A DNA stretch of 64,000 nucleotides from Bagarius yarrelli. Its lineage: Eukaryota; Chordata; Actinopteri; Siluriformes; Sisoridae. Shown here in pieces: positions 34,423 through 47,068 of the stretch. The stretch is from contig VCAZ01000027.1 of the NCBI GenBank assembly GCA_005784505.1, positions 3,266,765 to 3,330,764 of the forward strand, in the 5' to 3' direction. Every line of letters begins with the position of its first letter. The stretch's first letter is position 1. Below the pieces are notes generated by a model. The model searched no databases, was not told the origin of the DNA, and worked only from the letters and a program-made list of their open reading frames with translations. A program made the translations under genes and the position numbers.

Positions 34423-34604
34423 ATACATTTACATTTGTAGCATTTGGCAGACACCTCATCCAGAGCGACTTACAGTTATCTCATCTATACAACTGAGCAT
34501 TCAGGGACTTTAAGTTAAAGGACTGAGGGGCCCAGCAGTGGTAACCTAAACCCTGTTCAACCAATTAGCAGTGCAACAGCTTAACCACTGCACTACCACT
34601 TTCC
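34423..34604 (-). mobile_element. tRNA-derived SINE, box B lost
   Basis: Plus-strand order: TACATTTACATTTGTAGCAT, CAGAGCGACTTACAGTTATC, GGGGCCCAGCAGTGGTAACC, and GCTTAACCACTGCACTACCA. Minus orientation; the GCTGGGAATCGAACC block is replaced by unrelated bases. Confidence 0.9.
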
Positions 34605-35665
34605 TTCTTAATACACTTAACAACTGGCCCATATCTTATTTGGATGGATCCATTTCCACCATACCTGAGCCATGTTCAGTTCATATGCTTTATGCCATTG
34701 CACACTGAATGCCCGCTGTGTTGGCTTTCTGCCAAATCAGAGCCGGAAATCTAGGCAACCTAGTAACCAATTAAACAACATTTGCAATATTTCATTTCAC
34801 CAGGAGTTTTTTTTTTTCCACACTGCACTTCACCACACACAACTTCACATCTTATTTGTGCACTCATAAACAGTGTCTCTGCAGGTAGTGTCTGTGTTTA
34901 CCTCTCCAGGTGTTTAATCTGGAGCTCAGGTTACTGTTTGTGCAGTTTCAGATGCTCTCCTGTTGTCTTCCTGGTTCTTGTTTTTCACTTTACTTCCCGA
35001 ACACATGCTGGTAGGTCGACAGTCAATTGCTCTTGGTTTAAATGAGCGTTTTAGTGTATGGACTTGATCTTAGGACATGGCTCCAGATCGACAGCTATTT
35101 TCACTAAAATAAAATCAACCAGTCAGTGCAGCGATATTATGGTTCATCAAATTATTTTCAAATAATTTGCCATTAAAAGCAAGAAGCTCAAAACCCCCCC
35201 CCTGCGAAATATAATCACTGAGATTAGAGGTGTAAACTCTGGTCCTTTGATTCTCTCCGGGTCTGTAGGAGTGCTAAAGGAGCTGCGAGTTACTGAAGGC
35301 TGCTGAAAGGCGGAAGAAGTTGCATTAGCGCCATGTCCACCAACTATAAATAGAAGCTGAGTCACAGTTAGTGAGGAACTTGCTATTACTGTAATTATCA
35401 AATACATACACAGACACAGATACACACAATTTGGAGTCTCAAACTATCTGAGTGGGTTGTTCCTGAATCTAAACACGACATGTTGAGCACACACACACGC
35501 ACACAGAGGGGGAGGTTCATCAAACTAACCTTAACAGCAAACATCATGCAGGTTCTCCCTCTGTGTCACAGTGTTTTATCCCTTTCATGTTTATGCCAGG
35601 CTCTTCCTGAGATAGGAGTGGATGAGCTGAGGCTACAGGTGGCGGGAAATAATAAAAGCAGACAG
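34605..35665. other. Non-coding stretch, nothing recognised
   Basis: Short frames only. A run of nine C at 35193-35201 and an ACAC-rich patch at 35487-35504. Confidence 0.45.
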
Positions 35666-35959
<294 letters not shown>

Positions 35960-36036
35960 GAAATAGGCAGAAAAGTAATTAATTAAATAGGCCAAACTGC
36001 CATTGGGACTTTGTTTATCTGTAAGACTGCTAATTA

Positions 36037-36039
<3 letters not shown>

Positions 36040-36100
<61 letters not shown>
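36040..36100. repeat. (AC)n microsatellite
   Basis: About thirty AC units, 80 bases after the AG tract. Confidence 0.97.
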
Positions 36101-36970
<870 letters not shown>

Positions 36971-36974
36971 CATC

Positions 36975-36985
36975 TCTATATATAT

Positions 36986-37053
<68 letters not shown>
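36975..37053. repeat. (AT)n(GATA)n compound microsatellite
   Basis: AT runs followed by about nine TAGA units. With the adjoining TATC array it can pair as a large inverted repeat, since GATA is the complement of TATC. Confidence 0.97.
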
Positions 37054-37056
<3 letters not shown>

Positions 37057-37098
37057 ATAAATTGACTGATAAAAGAGGGAATGGATTGATGACAAGAT

Positions 37099-37135
37099 GG
37101 TAAGGGCATCTATCTGCTAAGTGCTGTAAATGTAG
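37099..37135 (+). mobile_element. L2/SINE-type tail fragment
   Basis: GGTAAGGGCATCTATCTGCT followed by AAGTGCTGTAAATGTAG; only the tail is present. Confidence 0.6.
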
Positions 37136-37551
37136 TGTTGGTATGTATTTATGTACTGTAACTTTCCAAATACTTGATTTAAAAAGGAACACTTCTGCGG
37201 GAAAGTCTCAAAAAAGGTTTGTTAGTCAACATTTTTAGCACTGCATCATACACAACCTCTCCTTAAAGTAGGTCATCTCTTTCCTGAAAAGTACAGGACA
37301 TCTTGGTAAATGTTAACTGTAGCCTAATGGCACTAAAAGTGGACGTCCCCATCCTCGCCGTCCAAACCCAGGCCTCCTAAACGCATGAAACTGCACAGAC
37401 TAGTCGACTGGAGACAACATTACTACAGTACATCATGTGTTATTTACGGGTGAGAAAACTTTATAGTACAGTTAGTAACAGTCCTAAAATACCAAACATA
37501 AAAATAGTACCTGATTACACTGCTGCTGGAATTGAACTAATTTGTCAACAT
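37136..37551. other. Non-coding stretch, nothing recognised
   Basis: No feature recognised. Confidence 0.45.
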
Positions 37552-37605
37552 TTACATCATTTGGCAGACACTTTTATCCAACACGCCTTACAATTATCTC
37601 ATTGG
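37552..37605 (-). mobile_element. L2/SINE-type tail fragment
   Basis: Plus strand CATTTACATCATTTGGCAGA, CACTTTTATCCA and TTACAATTATCTCATT are the complement of the tail. Confidence 0.7.
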
Positions 37606-37696
37606 CGATATTAATCCACTCTGTTTTAATCCATCCGTGAAAGCGCTGATTACGTATCCTGTCCGTGTCAACAGTGTTACAGTGTTAATAATAATA

Positions 37697-37936
37697 TTCA
37701 ACTTCATTGTGCAAGGTACGTGTGCAGAGCCAATGAAATGCATTTTTCACATATCCCATCTTAGTAAGTTGGGGGTCAGAGCACAGGGTCAACTATGATA
37801 CAGCACCCCTGGAGCAGGAAGGGTTAAGGGTCTTGCTCAAGGACCCAACAGTGGTCGACTTGCCAGTGGTGGGGCTTGAACCCAGGTTTTTCAGGTCTCC
37901 AGATCAGCAACTTAACCATTTGAGCCACCACTGCCC
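37697..37936 (-). mobile_element. Second-type SINE, near full length
   Basis: The plus strand shows the complement of the body (ATATCCCATCTTAGTAAGTT, GGGGGTCAGAGCACAGGGTC, GATACAGCACCCCTGGAGCA), then the middle TCTTGCTCAAGGACCC, box B complement GGGGCTTGAACCC and box A complement TTGAGCCACCACTGCCCC. The 3' end is TTCAACTTCATTGTGC on plus. Confidence 0.9.
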
Positions 37937-39010
37937 CTATAAGATGTATCACCTGTAGTGTCACTTGCCCACCACCATGTGCAGACTGTTAGTGGAAAAG
38001 GGAGATAAGTGTCATCACTTTAAGACCACTATAGGCCTCTCCCAATACCCACAAGTGTGTGGTATGTCCCAATTCGCTGTTTAGCTTTTCTGCTTTTGAC
38101 TTATTGTTCCCTTAACACACACTTCCTGTAAGTGACTTTGCCTAAGAATATTACCCAGAATTTGTTTGGTGATGTGACCGTTTAAAAAAAAAAACCTTAT
38201 TCATGTAATTATCATTTTTAACAGCAATACTGTGTACAGTGAGAGTACCGGTACCGCCATTTTTTTGTTTGTTGAGTGTTGCGACAATGACATAACAATG
38301 ACATTCAACGCAAACGCATGACGTGCCTTAAACCAGCCCAATTCTTCACGTCAGCACACTTCTTCTCTTGACCACTTATCAACTAAAGTGTGCACCTCCA
38401 AAATTTAAAACTTTGTAGAAGACCCTAGGGTGTAGTGTAGGTGTTGGTACAGGACCTCAGATGGGTGCCAATTAAAGTGCATGCAGTCATTTCTAAATTA
38501 ATTAAAATCAAAGAAAATCGAAGAAAAGAGGGAAACTCCAAAGCACAACCCCTTTCCACCGGATGATGTCACATGACCATTTCCTGGTGCAGGCACGTGT
38601 ACACATAGACGTTAATGAGGGCTTGAGCACCTGCCCTTTTTCTGTCTTAATTTACATGTATATATATGTGTTTTGGTTTGCACACAGCATTTCCTGAAAG
38701 ACAAATAAAAGAATCAAAATATTAAGTCGGGTTCATTTCTCCTTTCCGCGTCTCTGCGCACGGCGCTCAGCACAACAGTTTAGCACATCGGCACATCACA
38801 GACAGGCAGAAAGCAGCAGAAGTGAAGCCCTCCCTTGTCTTGGTGTGGAGGTGAGTGGTGATTAACAAAAGAATAAGCTACCCTGTGCCTTGAATTAACA
38901 GCTAATTACCCATAAGACAAAAGCTGAATATACTGTAGTTAATTTGTCTTGCTATCATCCACTACTCATAAGCTACTATATAATAAAAATAACTGATTAT
39001 TTTACAACCT
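37937..39010. other. Non-coding stretch, nothing recognised
   Basis: No exon or repeat family recognised. Confidence 0.4.
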
Positions 39011-39135
39011 TTACAACCATTTTGGGAGACGTCCTTATCCAGAGCAACTTACATTTATTGCTTTTATACAAATGAGCAATTTGGGTTTAAGGGCCTTGCT
39101 CAAAGGCCCTTAACCACTACGCTACCACTTGCCCC
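39011..39135 (-). mobile_element. tRNA-derived SINE, internally deleted
   Basis: TTTTGGGAGACGTCCTTATC, CAGAGCAACTTACATTTATT, AAGGGCCTTGCTCAAAGGCC then CCACTACGCTACCACTTGCC. The whole box B block is deleted; minus orientation. Confidence 0.9.
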
Positions 39136-39159
39136 AGCTACGTGATTTTTCGGTTTATT

Positions 39160-39229
39160 TATTTACATTTACATTTACATTTACGGCATTTGGCAAATGC
39201 CCTTTTCCAGAGCTACAATTAGGTAAATG
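39160..39229 (-). mobile_element. L2/SINE-type tail fragment
   Basis: Four tandem TTTACA units precede CGGCATTTGGCAAATGCCCT and CCAGAGCTACAATTAGG. Confidence 0.8.
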
Positions 39230-39857
39230 TGAGAAAAGTTTTATTTAGAAGAAGATTTTAAAATAAATTTGAATAGTGCCATTTTTTCCATCTGAACCCC
39301 TGACCCTAAAAATGTCCCTACATCCCTAACAGGCAGGTAAGAAAGCCTAATGTTCATAATGTTTATAAAATTCTCATAATGTTCAGACTAAAAACATTTC
39401 CTGGTCCTACGCCTTCCACAGAATATATAAATACATATAAATACATTAGGATTACTTAACTTTTTAATTATTGCTATTGGGACATGAGGAGATTTTCAAC
39501 CAGCAGAACAACATATGTTTCTAAGGACAATCACCTTTTATACATTTAAAGTGGAATTTTAGACAATTTCATTTTAAGGAATTACTGTACTAAACCACTC
39601 CTACTCCCACTCTTCAAACTATCCCCTTATTATTTTATTTTATATATTAACTGGCTTAATAGATTAAGAAACATTACAATACTGTTCTTTAATGGAGATC
39701 AGAATGTGGCTTTGTTATTTTTAATTACATAAGAAGTTCGGCGAAGAGGAAGCCTCTCTATGGCTGAGGTAAGTTAATAACAATAGTATTAACATGGTGG
39801 TTAGATCACGGAGAAACATATTTCATTATTGAAAATTAAACACACACTTACACACAA

Positions 39858-39888
<31 letters not shown>

Positions 39889-41070
39889 ACCTGCTTAAAA
39901 ATAAATGGCTTTTAGCCTACACCTTAATTAGCTTATCAAATATTAAATTCTCTTCCGGCTTGTTCCCTCTCAGTGTGTGGTGTGTGTATGTGTGAGTAAT
40001 GTGAAATAGCTCAGTACCAAAAGCACCTGAAATTTATTAACATCTTTCTAGCCTTTCTATCTAGCCTTCATTTTTACTTTATCGCTAAGTCCCAAACATC
40101 TGCTCCCTCTCAGCAGGGTTTAGTAAAGGGTAAAAGCATTGAAATGCTATTAACATCCTTTTAAAATGATGAAATAAGTGCTCACCCCTTTTTTTTAAAT
40201 TATTTTTCCAGAAGTTATCTAAAAAATAGTTGATTTGCGTATTGCTGTGGAATCTAACAATTCATTAAGGGGAAAAAAACTGTTAATTAAGAAAAACACA
40301 ATAATATGACTATTTTATATAATCATATGTAGTGACACAGAAAAATTAAGGAAGTCAAATGTAGTTGCAAAGAAGTGCAAATTCTTTGTTGCCCCAGCAA
40401 TACTCTAGCAGGGTGCAACAATGTATCTCTGAACATTGGTACATTTTTCTACCTTCTGGTTTGTACCTTTTATGGAACATTTATGTACTTCTAGTGATAG
40501 ATATGTACCTTTGTGCCCTGTTATGGTTTAAAATTACATCCTGATATGTTTCTATATATGTCAGTGATGTCCTGCTAAACTGATTTGTCCTAAAAACTTT
40601 AATGAGGGCATTGTTTCTGTACCTAAAAGTACATCTGCCACAAAAGTACCCTGAAGCGTACAGTAAATGGTCCCTCAGATGACAACTGCAGATTTAATCT
40701 AAAGGTATAAAATTAGTTCCCATACAAGTGTACATGAACTGGCCATCAAAGAATAATCGATAAATGAAAGTGACTTTTAACCCTTTAATTACATGCACGC
40801 AATACACATGCAAGCACAAGAGACAATGATGTTCAGTGCAAACACAAATACGGTCGAAAACATACTCATGCTTGTAAGTAGCGTACTAAAGTCCTTAACT
40901 AAGTGCCCTTGCTTCAATTCCCACTGGAGTGTTTATTCTGCTTGACTTGTCCCCTTTCGACATCACTGTTAATTCAGTAAGAATAAATCTATCTTTAGGA
41001 CAGGAACTTTTGTTGCAGCCTTGTAGATTTTCAATGTAAGAATAGAAATAGCAAGGAATTAGTCAACAGA
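39230..41070. other. Non-coding stretch with (AC)n and a possible old MITE
   Basis: An AC-rich array lies at 39840-39890. At about 40430-40680, repeated GTACATTT, TTTGTACCTTTTATGG, TATGTACCTTTGTGCCC and AAAGTACATCTGCC resemble a fish DNA repeat rich in GTACCTTT blocks, but the match is loose. The rest is unremarkable. Confidence 0.4.
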
Positions 41071-41850
41071 CAGGGTTTGTACGGTCATGAAAAAACCTGG
41101 AAAAGCTTTGGAAAAAAAATTAACCGGAAGGATTTGGAATTTTTTTTTTTAGAAATCTATGTATATATTTTAATTAATGCGAGTACTTATTTAATTACAA
41201 TAGTAAAATGCTTATTTAGGAAAGTTTGGCTTCATGATGTATATGGGGTGGCTTGAGAAAAATCAGGACCCGGGACATACAAAATGTACACTGTTCTGTA
41301 AAAAGTTTGCCATTTCGAACATGGAAGTGGCAGATTTATCTAGACATGCTAAAGTTGCATAGCACTAGACTTCTGCTGCAGCTTTGTTACCGGCAGCTCC
41401 CAACCTGATCGTAGGATTTTACCCGTGTGACTGTTGTGACACCCGCTCTCAGCTGCAGAGCTTCCCTTCTATCCACTGGTCAATTTAATGGCAGTTAAAG
41501 TTAAGGACAATGTTGCTTTTAATAATTTTTTAGGTTAGCATTCTTGCTTACTATTGATTTCTGTTCATTATCGCATATGGATTTATGTTAATCCATCTTT
41601 AAGCAGTTCTCACAGGGTTTAATGCATTATATTATGAAACCGTGTGAACATTATTTAAATAAATGTTTTGCATTATAAACTAAAATGCTTGCCATTTATT
41701 TGAGGTAAGATCTGCTGTGATAAATTTAAATATGGATTTTAAATTTTCTTCTTATTTAACAGACATTTCATTAAACATTGGTTCATGAATATTTAAATCA
41801 GAGTCATGGAAAAGTCATCAAATGTTAATGGCAAAAATGTATATGAACAG
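41071..41850. mobile_element. hAT-like nonautonomous element with CAGGGTT ends
   Basis: The left end CAGGGTTTGTACGGTCATGA, AAAACCTGGAAAAGC and the right end AGTCATGGAAAAGTCATC, AAAATGTATATGAACAG resemble a fish repeat whose ends read CAGGGTTTCTACAGTCATGG and CAAAATGTGTATGAACCCTG. About 780 bp lie between, without a coding remnant. No target-site duplication was confirmed. Confidence 0.6.
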
Positions 41851-41959
41851 CTAAATTGGGACAAAAAGAGACAAACAATTTTAATCTATTAAAAAATAAA
41901 ATGTTGGAGAAACCACCAAAACATATAGCAAAAAATCTGCCACAGATTTGTGTAATATG

Positions 41960-42515
41960 GATTATTAAATTAGTCATAATTTGTAATTTCCACACTAGAC
42001 TACTGCAACTCGCTCCTGGTAGGTTTTCCTCTGAGCGCAATTTGTTTTCTGCAGATGATTCAGAATGCAGCTGCGCGAAATTTACACACACCACTCTACT
42101 ACTACACTTCCTCCGCTGGCTTCCAGTAGCTGAACAAATCAGATTTAAAACATTGATGCATGCCTACAAAGCCAAAAATAGAGCAGCATCCCCCTACATC
42201 CAAGCACTCATCACTCCTCGCATTGCACTGTGCTCCCTCAGATTGGAGCATTGCTCCACTGGTCCCATCATCCTCTAAGGTCTGCCTCAAAACTTCTTTG
42301 TTTTGGCATCAACATAGTGGAATGATCTTCCCATCAATGTCAGAACAGTTAAGTCACTGGATGCCTTTCGCAAATACATTCAAAACCAAAAAAAAAAACT
42401 TTTTCTATAGTGCTCTTTTTTTTTTTAACATTTTTCGGGTTGTTAAACCTTTTCAACTATCTCTTTTGGACGTCACTCTGGATCAGGGTGTCTGCTAATC
42501 AATGCAAATGTAAAC
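41960..42515 (+). pseudogene. L2 LINE, reverse-transcriptase protein C-terminus and 3' end
   Basis: Pieces of the L2 ORF2 C-terminal region appear in order on the plus strand in shifting frames: DYCNSLLVGFPLS near 41998, QMIQNAAAR near 42055, LRWLPVAEQIRFKTLM near 42111, HAYKAKNRAASPYIQALITP after it, and WNDLPINVRTVKSLDAFRKY near 42318. In the family this stretch follows the reverse transcriptase domain. Several frameshifts and stops make it inactive. The 3' UTR is short and ends in GTCACTCTGGATCAGGGTGT then CTGCTAATCAATGCAAATG, the same tail carried by the SINEs of this window. The copy is strongly 5' truncated, as usual for LINEs. Confidence 0.9.
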
Positions 42516-42956
42516 ATCATTTTGATTTATTTATAATCTTTGATATTTCTTTGCTCAGTATAATAGACAGCAGCTCTTCAGAGAACTTTTTAGCACTTGT
42601 TCCTGTTAGCCAAATAAGACTGACACCTTAGCGAGTTCAAGCTGGGTTCAATCAATAACAATGGCTCCACCCTCCTGCAGGGAATGAACTTCAATCAGTA
42701 AAGAACACAGGAAGAGTCAGAGAACGGCGGCAACGTTTGTTGTCCTTTTACTGTCAGTATTTATACATTGACATGGCACTCATAAGAAGAACTTGCAATT
42801 TTTATTTAATTATTCACTCAATCATTACAGAGGTGGCTGACTTACACAGCATTAAGAAGACAATGCTTTTCAGGATTAGGCTGGATATTAAATTAAAATC
42901 TGTCTAATGAAGGTCCACTGGACCCTGATCTTTACAGCTAACATTAGTGCATGTTC
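42516..42956. other. Non-coding stretch, nothing recognised
   Basis: No feature recognised. Confidence 0.45.
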
Positions 42957-43020
42957 TTACTAAAAGACACATATGGATGTAATAGGCAGGTGTCCCAATA
43001 CTTTTGAACATACATTATAA
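42957..43020 (+). mobile_element. Tc1/mariner-type element, 3' end fragment
   Basis: GGATGTAATAGGCAGGTGTC, CCAATACTTTTGAACATACA matches the 3' end of common fish Tc1/mariner elements (GGCAGGTGTCCCAATACTTTTGnCCATA). Confidence 0.7.
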
Positions 43021-43249
43021 TTGCTAGTCTTCCAACACAAATTGATGAATTTTAACACTACTATGCTGATGCTGATGAAATTCCACACCAAATGTACAGC
43101 TGAAACTTTGCAGTTATTATATCAAACAATACACACCTTATTTATCCAAACCAGCCAGTGTGTCTTAAACCAATGGGTTAGTAAAGATCTTTGAAAAAAA
43201 ATCCCTTATAAAGCAAGTCATCCGCATGACATGCTATAAGTAACGTAAC

Positions 43250-43980
43250 AGAAATAGGCAGGATTAATCGATGATCCATAATTGAATTAAAAAATAGTCA
43301 ATCATAATTGATTGAACCGATTTGATTGTTTTTATCAACATTCTATACTAGTGGTTAGTGAATGAAGTTAGGTTTCTAAAAGAGAGAGTAAGAAAGCGAG
43401 CGTGTGTTTCAGTAGTAATGTGGAAAATAGTAAATAAGGTTGAGTTTCCCAAGCATGCCTCCAGCCTTCTTTGTCCCGAACTCGTTTAACACATATTACA
43501 CACATGCTGTTTTATTGCATTTGTTTTGTGTATTTTAATACATAAAGTGGTTTCTTCCAGTGTCATTTTTAATCATATTAAGGTCAGAGGAGCAGTAGCA
43601 GGCGATTAATGATTGTTGATTTCCTCTTTGGAAAATCATTTCCTTTAGCATTTTAGCAATTTAACCGACCCTAATGCCTTCTGCATGACGTGCAATTGCC
43701 TTTTCCAAACCTATGGAGTAAATCACCAAATGCACCAAACGCAAATGTGCTAATATGCTAATATACGAATCACTAAAAAACGTGCAAAAGCATTTCCCCG
43801 ATAAACTTTACAAAACTTTACAAAGGCGGAGGTAAACTGTTTTTACAGAGTGTGCATTGCGGTGATGCAAATTGTATTTAATCTTCTGCCAGAAAACAAA
43901 TGATAAAAAATAGCGATTAATTATTTGTTAATTTTACAATTATCAATTAAAAAAATGAATCAAATTCCAATCCACAGACA
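43250..43980 (-). mobile_element. hAT-like nonautonomous repeat, family copy B
   Basis: Left edge GATTAATCGATGATCC and AATCATAATTGATTG, right edge AATTATTTGTTAATTTTAC and ATTATCAATTAAAAAAATG give hAT-like ends. The reverse complement of 43730-43975 aligns with copy A (12140-12525): GCAATGCACACTCTGTAAAA, ACAGTTTACCTCC and TATTAGCATATTAGCAC. The central part may include unrelated sequence. Confidence 0.55.
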
Positions 43981-45572
43981 CAACTGCAAATGATAACATC
44001 TCTGCATGATGACATCTCAGTAACATTTATTGCTGTTACTAGCTGAAATCATTACATTTATATATTATCAGTTTTCTCTTGGATTGCATAAACAGATGAT
44101 AGTAAAATAAGCTACTTAAATACATCATACTATTGTGCCATTTTGTTACCTCAACATTCACCCCATCCGGTATATACTGGATACTATACTAGTATACTCC
44201 CTACACCCCACCCTAAATTTCAAGCCCATGTTAGCAGTCGAAATCAACGCCGTTCGAAGTCCCTGAGCCCCCCATCTGTGCTGTGAGCTGACTGACACGT
44301 CCTGCAGTGGATGTCAATAATGCAGAGCTGCGGTGCTGATGAAGGGAGGAGGGAGTCAAGCTGTGCTCCCCTGCGCTGCAGCTATATTTATCGCCGAGCA
44401 GGCCGGCCAGTGAGGGCGCTGTGTTTCACTGCTGGAAAAGAAGCAAGGACAAATGCTTGGAATCTCTACAACTCCCTGCTCCAGCCAGTAAAAACTCAGT
44501 CTCATATTCAGACATCCCACCTCTCCCAGAATTTCCAGGAATTTCCTATATTTTTATGGTAGCTCCCTGACACGTGCAAATTAGATAAAATATCCCAGAA
44601 TTTATGGGGACAAAAGAAAACAACATTAATAACTCTACAGTCTACAAAAACACCAGTCTTTGAGCTTAACACTATTATTACTGCTTTCATCAACTCCTGC
44701 TTATTTTGCTAATAGCCTGAGAAATCACCACACACATCTGGATAAACTTTATTATCTACAATCATAAGACTGAGCTATTCCGCAACTTGCTCTTTTTTCC
44801 TATGCTCAGAGGCCCAAACACATAAAGGACACCTGCGTGAGGTGAGGTATCAGTTACACTCTCTCAGCCACACCTGGAATTGCTATAACAGTCTTATCAA
44901 CTGTTTATAAATAGCTCGGCGAAATGACGCACCGCTCGCTTTCTGACGCAAATATAGCATCGGTCACTCGTCATTCAGCCATGTGACATTACCCAAAGTG
45001 AAGCTGAGATGTGACGGGCTGTATAGCATGGAAAATTTGTTAATTCCTTTCTTTGAACACAGACATGTGTACTGTCAGTCCATCTTTGTAGGTTGCACAG
45101 TCTGTTCAGTTAAAGAGATGCTGTGCGATTCTATTTACTAATTACTAAATTAATTACTGCTAAAAAAAAACCTGACTGACTGACGACTACATTTTAATGT
45201 AAGTTTTAAATTCTCTCTGAAACAAATAATTGTTGTACATAAATGCATTTGAGTTTTTGACAGGTCGGAATATGGCTGGAGTCTCCAGCAGGAACATGTG
45301 CTAATGGGAAATTTCATACCCCTGTTGCTCATTTGTGTATGTTATATTAACAAGCTGTTTGTATTTCCTACTCTTTTGTAGCCTTTATGTCAGACTCCTT
45401 CAAAAACAACTGTGAAAGAAAGATCCATGCAGGAGGTAAAGCTGTTAAAGCTTCTTTCGCCACATTGCCAGATGCGGTGGCAGCTGTTCATATGCAGTTT
45501 GATGCTAAAGCAATACTTTAACAATGAGTTTCATAATACATTTTTCATAATCGTTTACAATCATAAAAGATC
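43981..45572. other. Non-coding stretch with a GC-rich patch at 44210-44460
   Basis: The patch is clearly GC-richer than its surroundings and includes AGCTATATTTATCGCCGAGC and GGCCGGCCAGTGAGGGCGCT. An 83-residue frame crosses it without a motif. A second patch, 44895-44965, has TTTATAAATAGC followed by GCTCGGCGAAATGACGC. Both could be regulatory; no exon is visible. Confidence 0.35.
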
Positions 45573-45625
45573 AGCTTGGGTTTCATTCCCAGGACCACCG
45601 AGATGCCGCTGTTTGCCCCGTTATT
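45573..45625 (+). mobile_element. SINE box B fragment
   Basis: GCTTGGGTTTCATTCCCAGG, ACCACCGAGATGCCGCTG is a diverged piece around box B. Confidence 0.5.
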
Positions 45626-45702
45626 AAATTATCATGTGAAGGGGTTGTAGAAACACCATTTACATTCTGATTCTTCTATCTGAATTTTTGCTGTAGTGTC
45701 AC

Positions 45703-46343
45703 CAGTGGCCGGCGCTGCATTTGGTACCACCACTATCATGTCGCATTAATAGAAATCATCAATACTCTACAAAACTCAATATAACACAGAGTGTCATTAC
45801 AGAGAGGCATTTTGTGTATTGAGGGAAAACATTATTTTCATTAAAGCAAGAAACCCCATTAAGAAAACTCCAAACCTCTACACTACAACCACAACTGTGC
45901 CACATACATCATCTGGAGCAGTTCACAATCAATATTTATCTAATAATAATGAATATTAAAAATGAAATAAAATACATCATACATTTAAAGGCTGTAAGCC
46001 AGCGGTATCGCTCGTAGGCACTGGTCTAAAAGTGGCGAATAAACACCTTCCCAGGCTGAGACAAGCTAGTTAGCTTTGGGGTTAGCCGATCTCTCCTCAC
46101 GACGTCTAGCTTTTCTGGAAAAGTCTGCCTTTATAATGGATATTTAAGATTGTCTGAGACCAAGTAAATTTCTTCTCCTCTGTCAGCTATTGTAGGCGTA
46201 AAAATTCTAATTTATTTGTATTAATGTTTGCAGATCGCTACAGATATGTTTTCCTAATCAAACTGTAACTCTGATTAACCAATCAGAGAACGGAAAAATG
46301 CTGATGTTATTGTGGGCCAGCTAAAATCTTATTGGTTAAAAAT
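45703..46343 (-). mobile_element. hAT-like dispersed repeat, copy 2 (TTF/ZMYM-like frame)
   Basis: The reverse complement aligns with 8365-8949 from one end to the other. The minus-strand frame reads RQTFPEKLDVVRRDRLTPKL then TSLSQPGKV, followed in another frame by TSAYERYRWLTAF. RPTPKL...and YERYxWLTA are typical of the region around the TTF zinc finger of ZMYM1-like hAT-derived proteins, and this copy is closer to that pattern than copy 1. The plus-strand left edge CAGTGGCCGGCGCTGCATTT would be one terminal repeat. It lacks the segment TTAAAAGGTGTATCAGTCGG seen near the end of copy 1. Confidence 0.6.
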
Positions 46344-46598
46344 CAGTTCCATTACATAAGCAGCAGTACTGATTCTGAGGTCTTTGGCAGATTACTTTAA
46401 CATGGAAGCACATAGACGCTGATGTCTGATAGGACAAAAAATAACATTCACATACACGTACTGGAAGCAGTGCAGCAAGAGAAACACTACAAAATGAAGA
46501 GAAATTCATGTCGAGAATAAATGAAAACAATTTCATGGAAAAAATATTAGAATTTATGTTGTAAAAAGTAGGTCAGCTTCTGTTTTCTTTCTGTTTAG
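46344..46598. other. Non-coding stretch, nothing recognised
   Basis: Ends in the acceptor-like TCTGTTTTCTTTCTGTTTAG. Confidence 0.4.
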
Positions 46599-46785
46599 GC
46601 CAGCAGAAAAGGCCTGTCGTAATTCTTGGCTACTAGAAAGTAAAGCCACCAAAAACATAATTGAAGTGGCAGAAAAAAGCCTCATGGCGGCTGTGGAAAG
46701 GGTTATCAAGATGAGTGATCTACGGTTTACCACGCCGGTTGGACACAAGCCGGGAACTGATTATATAAACACAATTATTTATTGA
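46599..46785 (+). other. Candidate exon or coding relic, product unknown
   Basis: After the acceptor-like TTTTCTTTCTGTTTAG (ending 46598) one frame stays open for about 60 codons to TGA at 46783: PAEKACRNSWLLESKATKN, IIEVAEKSLMAAVERVIKMS, then DLRFTTPVGHKPGT. The middle reads like an amphipathic helix and the composition is protein-like. The other two plus frames are soon closed. I do not recognise the family, no consensus donor is present, and no poly-A signal follows closely. It could be a host exon, a last exon, or a fragment of a transposon protein. An open frame of this length is not rare by chance. Confidence 0.25.
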
Positions 46786-47035
46786 CACAATACAAGAACA
46801 TCATTCTCAGACGGTAGAATTGTGTGTCAGGATCGTGCATCTCTGCTGAATTGTACTAATGACTTGTGCTTTTTTCAGTAATTGACGGTGGGAAAAAAAG
46901 CAGACAAGCTGAATTGGCAGAGGGAGAGAGAGTGACAGAGAGAGCAGAGCACCTGAACTCTGACAAAAGCATGGAACACTGGGAGTTATGTGCATGAGAA
47001 TTCGTGTGTGTAGTAAAGTCTTTTTAAAAGGTATA

Positions 47036-47068
<33 letters not shown>

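Noticed and set aside
44895..44965. TATA-box promoter (TTTATAAATAGC) with downstream GC-rich sequence
   Set aside because: No exon, start codon or donor follows in a convincing arrangement; TATA-like strings are frequent in AT-rich DNA.
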